NCBI GenBank assembly: GCA_016859345.1
Contig: CM029129.1
Location: 20,609,195 to 20,673,194 of the forward strand
Direction: 5' to 3'
Length of the DNA stretch: 64,000 nucleotides
Source: Istiophorus platypterus
Taxonomy: Eukaryota > Chordata > Actinopteri > Istiophoriformes > Istiophoridae
Both the position numbers and the translations under genes were made by a program. Positions 25,100 to 34,540 of the stretch are shown piece by piece. The notes under the pieces were generated by a model. It did not search any database. It had not been told where the DNA came from and worked only from the letters and a program-made list of their open reading frames with translations. The first letter of the stretch is position 1; the number at the start of each line of letters is the position of its first letter.

Positions 25100-25660
25100 C
25101 TAGTATCTTTTTCAGCACCGCGTCGTCCAGAGGGAGTTGCTGCATCATTTATCTTCCGATTGATTCTCATATCCTCCCGCTCACCCTGTCCCATCTCTTT
25201 GCCCCTCGGTGCCCCCTTGCTCTTTGTCTGTTGCCATATTTTCCTAATATTTATTTTGCTCTGACACGTCTCCTCCCGCTTATAGATTTGATGTCAGCCG
25301 CCGCACTCTCGCTTTGTCAGTCCCGACCCGGTCTCCTCACTCTTCCCGCTCTCCCGGGTTCTCGGCATGAAGGGGGCCAGCCTCCGCCATGTGGGGCTTC
25401 ATTAGGTCTGCCTGGACAGCTCTCACTCTGGATAATGAGATTCCATTATTGGACCAAAGTGAGAGATCCCGGCAGCGTGCGCCTCTCCTATCTCCTCCGT
25501 GTCATCGGCGCCGGGCCTCCCTCGCCGTCCTCGCGCCCGGTCCGTATGCTGTGACTCAGCATGCGTGTGCTGCAGCTGCGTCTGCAACTGCGTGATGAGC
25601 AGCAGCCCTTTAATCAGATGCACAGGCTTCCTCTGGCCTCTGCTGGCGTTACACTCCCAG
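25100..25660. promoter_or_regulatory. candidate regulatory block with palindrome and NF-E2-like motif
   Basis: Contains a nested inverted repeat (25420-25465) and TGACTCAGCA (25552-25561). The latter matches the NF-E2/MAF/NRF2-type element and lies inside ATGCTG/CAGCAT arms. There is also an isolated TTCAGCACC (about 25110), a REST left half-site without a right half-site at standard spacing. No exon is supported although several frames are open. Confidence 0.3.
25420..25465. repeat. nested imperfect palindrome
   Basis: Outer arms CTCTCACT (25420-25427) and AGTGAGAG (25458-25465) are perfect reverse complements. Inside them ATAATG (25432-25437) and CATTAT (25444-25449) also pair, around AGATTC. 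The inner arms carry homeodomain-type TAAT/ATTA cores. The spacers differ in length (4 and 8 nt), so a stem would be bulged. Confidence 0.75.
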
Positions 25661-26952
25661 ATCTGTTTTATGGATGTGCAAGACTCTGTTATGTTGTTTT
25701 TCCATTTTTGTTGTTTTTTTCCTCCTCCCATTACCACTGTGTGTAAATGTGCAAGAAGAGGCACTTAAGCCAGAGGCGTCAAGTGCATTTGCTAAGAATT
25801 TTTTTCTGCTTTGTATTTGTTTGTTTATTTGTTTTGTGATGCTTAATGATGCTCAGTCAATTATAAACCATATTACTCTCAATTTTTTTTTATTTTATTT
25901 ATATATATTTTTTTTGTGCCCAAAGCACTGAGTGCAAAGAGGGTTTTTAAAGTAAAATTTTTCTCCAGCACTTACCTCAGGAAGGGATATTTTACATTAG
26001 GAATCCACATTCAGCGATGTTGGGGCACTTTTTAATTTCCTCATACCAAAAACACAAAATAGTGTTTTGTTCTGTTTTTTTTGTGTTGCTACGGTAAAAA
26101 AATTACAGAGGGTCACTTGTCGAACCAATGATACTTTTATTTTAATTTTTTATTCTATTATTTATTTGTTTGTTTTTTTTAATGTTCATGACAGCCTGCC
26201 TCAGTCAGGTGTCCTTTTTACTCCGCCGGCTGCTCCTGCTTTCACTTTGGAGTCAGAGAGCTCTCCTGATTAATCACTTAAAAAAACTCCCCTCACGCTG
26301 ATAACTAATTACATTGTGCATAGCGACCGGCCGAACGTGATCCGGGCTCAAGGCATAAGTCAAATCAATGCGCCCACTGTTAATTTATCTCTCGCCTGAC
26401 AAACCCGATAGGCTCGCTGGAGTGAGCCGGCTAATGAGGACTTCCTAAAGGTTAAGTAAACACACAGAGGATTTGGAAGGGTGAGGGCACACCGGTAGCT
26501 CCGAAGTCCGCTCCAAGATGGCCGAACGACGGGGCTGTGTGCTTGAGCGCGACCTGCCCGTCCTCTGTTTGACAGAGTCAGGGACGTAAAATCATCGGAA
26601 TAAAAGCGGAACCTCCGTGTCTCTTTTCCTATAATACTGTCCTGTAATAAACTACAGTCGGTAACTACTTGAGCGTTCACTGTTTTTATTGCTCCTACTA
26701 ACATTGCAAGACTACTGTATTTTTTTTTAGTGCACTGTGATCCTATTTCAGTATAGGTCAAGCATTGCCACTTTATACTGGAGTGCGGTAATGGCTCGGT
26801 ATCCCTCGTACAAGAACTTTAATTGGCTCGGGTTTAGTTCTGGCTTATTGCAATGGGCTGTAAGTTATTGGTTGTTTTTAATGCTGCGTATTTCCAACAC
26901 ACAGTCCCTGGGTAGAAAAAAAAAAGACTTCCTAGCATATGATCAAAGGCGA

Positions 26953-26980
26953 CCCCCCCCCCCCCCCCCCAAAAAAAAAA
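26953..26980. repeat. compound homopolymer C18-A10
   Basis: Eighteen C run directly into ten A. Longest C-run seen in the window. Confidence 0.95.
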
Positions 26981-28087
26981 GGAAAAGCTCACCGGTTCAA
27001 GCCAGTTAGAATGATTACGGTACACTGACACTATGGTGAGGAGAGGACTCCTTAGCTCTGTTTGTGCATTCTCCTCCTAACGGCGCCGGATGAATTTCCT
27101 GCTTGCTTGGCCTTGTCAGGTTATTGTTTTGTTGCACAGTCAAAATAATATTCTCTCTCTCTCCCTCCCTCCCTTTTGACTCGCAAATTTGAATGAAGTT
27201 GCATTTCGAGAACAGGGGAGGAGAAGTTTTCAACTGAAATTATATTATACTCGACTCCGAATAGCATGAGTGAGTGAGTGGTATAGGCTGTATTAAGCAG
27301 GGCACCCCGCTTACTTTCTCATGAATAAATAACAAATGAGCGTAAATCGGTGGATGGAGACAACAACTCCATTACCATTCTCTCGGCGCCGTCCAATATG
27401 AGGGCAGCAGAAATGAGAAGTGAATTGCTGCATTATGCACCCAATTTTCTATAAGGCTCCTGCCCTTCTTTCGAGATATTTTGTGAGTGGATTGTATGCA
27501 GATGACTTTTTCGTGTCAGAAAGCCAGAAAACATACTCATAAGTGCACCCCCCCTTCCGAAAAAAAAGTTTTCTTATGTGTATTAGTTGTTGTTTAGAAA
27601 TACTTTTATTTTTTTTCCGAATCATCCAGTCACTGTCGAGCTGTGTACCTTTCATCTAAGTCCTTGAAATTCCTTTCAGCTTTTTCCACCGTTTTGTGAC
27701 CTCGGTGGACCTGTTTCTAGAGTTCAAAAAAACAATGTCATGGCCACGCTGTCCTCCGCTGCCCCCCACCACCCCACCACCCCCCTCATTGTTTATTTAG
27801 TCATTCTCAGACGGGTTTTCCCAGCTAATCCCCAGTCATCCTCGGCAGGGAATACAGAGGGGCAGCCGGGGCCCCGCATCACACTCCGGGCCCAACGCAG
27901 AACCGGAGCCTACGGGGTCACAGGTGGGGGGGGGCTTGGCCCCTTGATGTTTTTTGACCGCGCTCGCTGGTCGGGAGCCAAATCCTTTCCTCTCACATTC
28001 GGAAAAACAGAAGTTAAAAAAAAAAAAAAAAAACGTTTTTGCCACCAGCATTTTGTTCGTATTTTGTGTGCCACCTTTGACCTAAAA

Positions 28088-28150
28088 ATAATATATATAG
28101 ATATCTATGGAGATAAATATATAGATATAGAGATAGAGATAGAGAGAGAT
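28088..28150. repeat. AT / ATAG / GA microsatellite
   Basis: AT repeat passing into GATA-type tetramers (ATAG, AGAT) and then GA. Simple-sequence tract about 63 bp long. Confidence 0.85.
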
Positions 28151-28463
28151 GAATTTAAAAAAACGTCCTACTCTATGTATTTTTGTGAGGTTGCTGAAAT
28201 CAGCATCTCAGCAACTTCCACGGCAACTCAAATGAGATCGAAATCACTGCCTTCGTTGTCATATTAGTGCACTTTGTATGTTTAACATCCACCATTAGCT
28301 CCTTCCTCAAGCTCTCTACACGCTGCAATTTAAAACCCTGCTGCTGCGCACGGTTCAGTTTGAACTCGGACTTTTGTTTGCGGGGGGGGTCCTCTGCGTG
28401 CGACCCTTGAGATGGAGGCTTTCGATGGGGGAACCTGAAGGGAACCTAGATTTGAGGGTTATT

Positions 28464-28476
28464 TGACCTTTGACAT
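28464..28476 (-). promoter_or_regulatory. DR1-like nuclear receptor motif
   Basis: TGACCTTTGACAT reads on the minus strand as two direct half-sites with one-base spacing. It matches the DR1 consensus (HNF4, RXR heterodimers, COUP-TF) at 12 of 13 positions. One such match is not far from chance in 64 kb. Confidence 0.3.
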
Positions 28477-29090
28477 CAGTGCCCAAGGCTTGGTTGAGTC
28501 CATGCAAACATCACTACTAAGGTTAAAGCTTGAGAAAGATCACGGTCGGGTTTAAAGGAGCCATCGTGGACTATTAGTAGGAGCTGTAATGCAAAGCGTT
28601 TATTCCCGTGTCAGAATCGGATTCCTTGTGCACAGAACCGTTCACCCTGACCTTCCCTCTAGGCTGTTTTTGCTTCTTCTTTTTTCTTTTTTTTGAGGCT
28701 GTAAAAAAACAAAAAAACCCTCCAATTTATTTTTGCCTTTTTATTTCTGAAAAGACAGTGGTTATTGTTCTCACTCCCACAAGATCCCTTGTCAGGGAAA
28801 CACAAACGCGCCTTCGGTTGTCTTAAGTGTTTTAATAGCCGACCGCTGTTTGTGCTTTTCCGTTGAGCGCAGTCACTCTAAACTGTGGCGATTTGGATTA
28901 ACAAAAATGGTCTCTGCCTTATAAAATATTTATTAAGTAACTGTGGAAAGCGCCACCTCTTTTCAGCCCACTGCCAGTGTTCCACACGCTGCTCAGCATA
29001 TTGTCTCTCTGACTGCGAGTAGCTGCTTTCCAGTGTCCTTTGTGCTGGTGGCCTCAATAAGTCTGCTTCGAAATGACTGAGATTGCTCGG

Positions 29091-29142
29091 TGTGTGTGTG
29101 CGCGTGTGTGTGTGGGTGTGTACACGTGTGTGTGTGTGTGTG
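29091..29142. repeat. (GT)n microsatellite, interrupted
   Basis: About 52 bp of GT repeats with CGCG and TACAC interruptions. Confidence 0.95.
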
Positions 29143-29444
29143 AGATGCAAGCATGCCATGATGGATGAAGGTGCGCTTCATTCTGCAGACCCTGACACTG
29201 TCCCATCTGCTCTCTCTTTCTTCAATCCATACTTTGTTTTTTACCCACCACCTCCCCTCCACGCCAGCCCCCCACGCCCCCGACAAATAGTTGTTGTCAC
29301 TTCCTCCAACTGTAACAAATGTGAGACAGGCAAACGCAGTCAGTAAGTCGGGAGCATGGCTTCCCTGCAGGGAAGATCTCAGTTGTTTATTCATGCATTC
29401 AGTCACTCAAAAAATGACTCAATCTTTTTTTGTGTGTCTATCCA

Positions 29445-29463
29445 TTTTTTTTGGGGGGGGGGG
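29445..29463. repeat. compound homopolymer T8-G11
   Basis: Eight T run directly into eleven G, the reverse-complement form of the C-then-A junctions. Confidence 0.95.
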
Positions 29464-29704
29464 TAAATGCTGGTCGTGATGAAGAGAAAATGAAGGTTCT
29501 TCTTCATAAATCTCTTGGAATTTCTGTGGATTTTAATCTTTGCTTTAAAAAAACACTGTAAAATGTTACTACTTTGGACAAAAAATCCTTTAAACCTTCT
29601 CAGAAGTTCACATGTGAAATGTCCCCTTGGTGAAACTGCTAACAACCGTATTACGTATTGTTTTATTCAAAATCTTCTATCTTATGAAATTCATAGCTTC
29701 GGCT

Positions 29705-29848
29705 GTAAAATAAATGCAGTGGAGTAAAAAGTACATTTTCCCCTTCAATGGTAGTGGGGCAGGAGTATAAAGTAGCAGAAAAAGGATACAATTGAAGTAC
29801 AAATACCTCAAAGGTACTTAAGTACAGTACTTGAGTAAATGTACATAA
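29705..29848. mobile_element. hAT-like teleost MITE fragment
   Basis: The string of landmarks AATGCAGTGGAGTAAAAAGT, AGTATAAAGTAGCA, AAGTACAAATACCTCAAA, GTACTTAAGTACAGTACTTG and AGTAAATGTAC is one I recognise from a short, very common fish repeat whose ends resemble hAT terminal repeats. The outer terminus beyond about 29848 is not preserved. No coding capacity. It lies about 375 bp left of the heptamer array. Confidence 0.65.
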
Positions 29849-30221
29849 ACCTGGAAAGCTTTGACCGTCGCATCATTCAGAAAGCAAAAGTCCGATTCCT
29901 CATCGCTAACATAAGACTTTATATCGAGTGCCTCACTTCGTTATCGCCATCTCTCTGCTGTATATCACCTCCCATAAGAAATGACCTATGTACTTCATAT
30001 TTCACACAAACATGCCTCGGAATAATTTGTGTGAGACAGTTGGCAGTTTTGTGAGGCGTGATGTGTTGTCAAGTTTATTTTTGGTACGCTGGCGCTTTGA
30101 GAATAATTTAAGTATAAATAAACAAAAGGCATGTTTATCAGCATAATCTGCCTTGTCAACGACGTGGTGCAAATCTGCCAAAGATCCGTTAAAGATAATT
30201 TAATCAACTACTGGGCAGCGG

Positions 30222-32930
30222 CTCACGTCTCACGTCTCACGTCTCACGCCTCACGCCTCACGCCTCACGCCTCACGCCTCACGCCTCACGCCTCACGCCT
30301 CACGCCTCACGCCTCACGCCTCACGCCTCACGCCTCACGCCTCACGCCTCACGCCTCACGCCTCACGCCTCACGCCTCACGCCTCACGCCTCACGCCTCA
30401 CGCCTCACGCCTCACGCCTCACGCCTCACGCCTCACGCCTCACGCCTCACGCCTCACGCCTCACGCCTCACGCCTCACGCCTCACGCCTCACGCCTCACG
30501 CCTCACGCCTCACGCCTCACGCCTCACGCCTCACGCCTCACGCCTCACGCCTCACGCCTCACGCCTCACGCCTCACGCCTCACGCCTCACGCCTCACGCC
30601 TCACGCCTCACGCCTCACGCCTCACGCCTCACGCCTCACGCCTCACGCCTCACGCCTCACGCCTCACGCCTCACGCCTCACGCCTCACGCCTCACGCCTC
30701 ACGCCTCACGCCTCACGCCTCACGCCTCACGCCTCACGCCTCACGCCTCACGCCTCACGCCTCACGCCTCACGCCTCACGCCTCACGCCTCACGCCTCAC
30801 GCCTCACGCCTCACGCCTCACGCCTCACGCCTCACGCCTCACGCCTCACGCCTCACGCCTCACGCCTCACGCCTCACGCCTCACGCCTCACGCCTCACGC
30901 CTCACGCCTCACGCCTCACGCCTCACGCCTCACGCCTCACGCCTCACGCCTCACGCCTCACGCCTCACGCCTCACGCCTCACGCCTCACGCCTCACGCCT
31001 CACGCCTCACGCCTCACGCCTCACGCCTCACGCCTCACGCCTCACGCCTCACGCCTCACGCCTCACGCCTCACGCCTCACGCCTCACGCCTCACGCCTCA
31101 CGCCTCACGCCTCACGCCTCACGCCTCACGCCTCACGCCTCACGCCTCACGCCTCACGCCTCACGCCTCACGCCTCACGCCTCACGCCTCACGCCTCACG
31201 CCTCACGCCTCACGCCTCACGCCTCACGCCTCACGCCTCACGCCTCACGCCTCACGCCTCACGCCTCACGCCTCACGCCTCACGCCTCACGCCTCACGCC
31301 TCACGCCTCACGCCTCACGCCTCACGCCTCACGCCTCACGCCTCACGCCTCACGCCTCACGCCTCACGCCTCACGCCTCACGCCTCACGCCTCACGCCTC
31401 ACGCCTCACGCCTCACGCCTCACGCCTCACGCCTCACGCCTCACGCCTCACGCCTCACGCCTCACGCCTCACGCCTCACGCCTCACGCCTCACGCCTCAC
31501 GCCTCACGCCTCACGCCTCACGCCTCACGCCTCACGCCTCACGCCTCACGCCTCACGCCTCACGCCTCACGCCTCACGCCTCACGCCTCACGCCTCACGC
31601 CTCACGCCTCACGCCTCACGCCTCACGCCTCACGCCTCACGCCTCACGCCTCACGCCTCACGCCTCACGCCTCACGCCTCACGCCTCACGCCTCACGCCT
31701 CACGCCTCACGCCTCACGCCTCACGCCTCACGCCTCACGCCTCACGCCTCACGCCTCACGCCTCACGCCTCACGCCTCACGCCTCACGCCTCACGCCTCA
31801 CGCCTCACGCCTCACGCCTCACGCCTCACGCCTCACGCCTCACGCCTCACGCCTCACGCCTCACGCCTCACGCCTCACGCCTCACGCCTCACGCCTCACG
31901 CCTCACGCCTCACGCCTCACGCCTCACGCCTCACGCCTCACGCCTCACGCCTCACGCCTCACGCCTCACGCCTCACGCCTCACGCCTCACGCCTCACGCC
32001 TCACGCCTCACGCCTCACGCCTCACGCCTCACGCCTCACGCCTCACGCCTCACGCCTCACGCCTCACGCCTCACGCCTCACGCCTCACGCCTCACGCCTC
32101 ACGCCTCACGCCTCACGCCTCACGCCTCACGCCTCACGCCTCACGCCTCACGCCTCACGCCTCACGCCTCACGCCTCACGCCTCACGCCTCACGCCTCAC
32201 GCCTCACGCCTCACGCCTCACGCCTCACGCCTCACGCCTCACGCCTCACGCCTCACGCCTCACGCCTCACGCCTCACGCCTCACGCCTCACGCCTCACGC
32301 CTCACGCCTCACGCCTCACGCCTCACGCCTCACGCCTCACGCCTCACGCCTCACGCCTCACGCCTCACGCCTCACGCCTCACGCCTCACGCCTCACGCCT
32401 CACGCCTCACGCCTCACGCCTCACGCCTCACGCCTCACGCCTCACGCCTCACGCCTCACGCCTCACGCCTCACGCCTCACGCCTCACGCCTCACGCCTCA
32501 CGCCTCACGCCTCACGCCTCACGCCTCACGCCTCACGCCTCACGCCTCACGCCTCACGCCTCACGCCTCACGCCTCACGCCTCACGCCTCACGCCTCACG
32601 CCTCACGCCTCACGCCTCACGCCTCACGCCTCACGCCTCACGCCTCACGCCTCACGCCTCACGCCTCACGCCTCACGCCTCACGCCTCACGCCTCACGCC
32701 TCACGCCTCACGCCTCACGCCTCACGCCTCACGCCTCACGCCTCACGCCTCACGCCTCACGCCTCACGCCTCACGCCTCACGCCTCACGCCTCACGCCTC
32801 ACGCCTCACGCCTCACGCCTCACGCCTCACGCCTCACGCCTCACGCCTCACGCCTCACGCCTCACGCCTCACGCCTCACGCCTCACGCCTCACGCCTCAC
32901 GCCTCACGCCTCACGCCTCACGCCTCACGC
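30222..32930. repeat. heptamer satellite (CTCACGC)387
   Basis: A tandem array of 7-bp units runs from 30222 to 32930: 2,709 bp, exactly 387 units. The first three units are CTCACGT and the remaining 384 read CTCACGC, with no interruption or indel seen. It starts abruptly after CTGGGCAGCGG and ends at CTCATATGTC. Each unit has one CpG. Base content is 71% G+C with a very strong strand bias (4 C to 1 G on the plus strand). The unit does not match the vertebrate telomere repeat. A 948-codon open frame (30131-32977) crosses it but is a by-product of the repeat. The real copy number could differ if the assembly collapsed the array. Confidence 0.98.
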
Positions 32931-33479
32931 CTCATATGTCTCTTTGCAGGAAGGCATTATCACTGAATGAATTATAATCGGAGGCAACATGTCTTCTAAT
33001 TGAGTGTGGGGCAAAAGGGTCGTTCGACACGGACGGCGGGCCTACAAAGTACACCACCCCTGACGGGGGGGGGGCTTGCATCCAAAGTCCCGTCTGTGGT
33101 GAGGCTGAGGCAACACCGAGGTTACATGCATTGCGTCACCTCCATCTCATTAGGCTGATGGACGTCTCAGTTACAGAAACTAGGTTAGGGAATAGATAAA
33201 ACGTCTCCTTGGCACTTTATCTGTGCCGTCGCTAACAAAATTAGGCTTCGGCCGACTCAAGGTGAACCAGGTTCCTGTGACCGGAGGATGGTTTCTCGAA
33301 CCAAACCAATCGAATGGCTGCCTCGGGATTTCGAGATATCTTGTTATCCCAATTTCTGTCCATTTTGTAATGGCATTTTCTCCATGAGCTTTGGAGGAAA
33401 TAAGTCATTAAAGAACAATCATGTGGTAGCATGCAGTCACTGACCTATTTAGCAAATGTTGTAGAGAAATGATTGTAAG

Positions 33480-33511
<32 letters not shown>

Positions 33512-33513
33512 CA
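33480..33513. repeat. (TA)n microsatellite
   Basis: About 34 bp of nearly pure TA with one C interruption near the right end. Confidence 0.95.
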
Positions 33514-34515
33514 TTATTTTTTTTACATGGAAAGGGTTTGGGGTGTATTTTTAGCAGTGAATAAATATATTTGTTTTGGACACTGTACAGATGAATCCAC
33601 GCGCTGTGTGTGTGCGACAAAACCACAAATTCCCATGAAATTCTCCAGAAATTGATCGAAGAAAGAAAGAAAGTGATGAGCGTGGCAGCGGCGGTGAGAA
33701 GGTTATAACTGCTAAGAAAAATCGAGCTGAGCCGGAGAGAGTACGGCTGCCCCCCCCACACCCACCCGAACTCCCAGCTGCACGTTCTTCCATGCTTGGT
33801 TGGCCCAGCTAAGAGTAGTCAAGTGCGATGGAAACCTCAGACGGCGCCGAGGCTCCATTCTCACCTCGCAGAACTCGCAGCACTTCCAATTCCCAGCTGG
33901 TCTCCGACAGACCTGCCGGCCCAGCGGCACCTCCCCTTCCCCTATCCTAACACCTCGGCCTCATCCCGCCGTCGCCGCAGCCCAGGCCACTTTTATCGCT
34001 GCACGGTTTGTGGCGGGGGGGGGCGGTGACTGCCAGCCCGTGTCGGGTCGTACTCGAACAGATCTGAAACAAGAAGGGTTCAGTGTACCGTGAGCACGGG
34101 CCGGGATGCCCGAGAAGCCGAGGTTTTTCAAAGAGATGATATGAAAAATTTCATCTTACTTGCCAACATTGAGGAAAAATCCATGTTTAGGGCCATATAC
34201 TACATACCTGCCATTGCGTGTAACCACTTTTGACCAGCAGTGGAAGCTGTGTTAAACCCATAGAACCCTGTTAGCGGCTCTATGGGTGATTTATATGACA
34301 TAATCGTCAATACTCTTTCGGTCTCAAAGGACATAAATTATGTAAAGGACATGGGTTTCAGTCGCTTGTTTGTTTGTTTTATCTTCATGAGCCCCCTTTT
34401 TTTTGCACGTGTTCCTGAATTTATGACAGTTTTTGCCCTAGGTTGAAATTAAAAATGCTTTTTGTGTAACTGCATGTTTATTTCATGCCACAGTAGAAAT
34501 TCCTGTTGATTAGGC

Positions 34516-34540
34516 TTTTTTTTTTGGGGGGGGGGGGGGG
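34516..34540. repeat. compound homopolymer T10-G15
   Basis: Ten T run directly into fifteen G. Confidence 0.95.

Larger units (their letters stand above)
25660..29690. other. non-coding, T-run-rich sequence
   Basis: No gene supported. T-rich stretches dominate 25690-26200. A C18-A10 junction, an 18-A run (28016-28033), a tract of ATAG-type repeats and a GT tract occur along it. CCAAGATGGCCG at 26513-26524 resembles a YY1 site. Confidence 0.55.

Noticed and set aside
25110..25118. Second REST site from the TTCAGCACC half-site
   Set aside because: No right half-site at canonical spacing.
30222..32930. CRISPR-like or telomere-like array
   Set aside because: There are no spacers between units, the unit is 7 bp, and it is not TTAGGG or a common variant. 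The DNA is eukaryotic.
30131..32977. 948-codon open frame with LTPHASR repeats as a protein gene
   Set aside because: The frame exists only because the CTCACGC heptamer has no stop in any plus frame. Nothing in the flanks shows a promoter, signal peptide or conserved domain.
34256..34287. Hairpin with 9-bp arms ACCCATAGA/TCTATGGGT, 14-nt loop
   Set aside because: About three such stems are expected per window. No terminator, miRNA or tRNA context.
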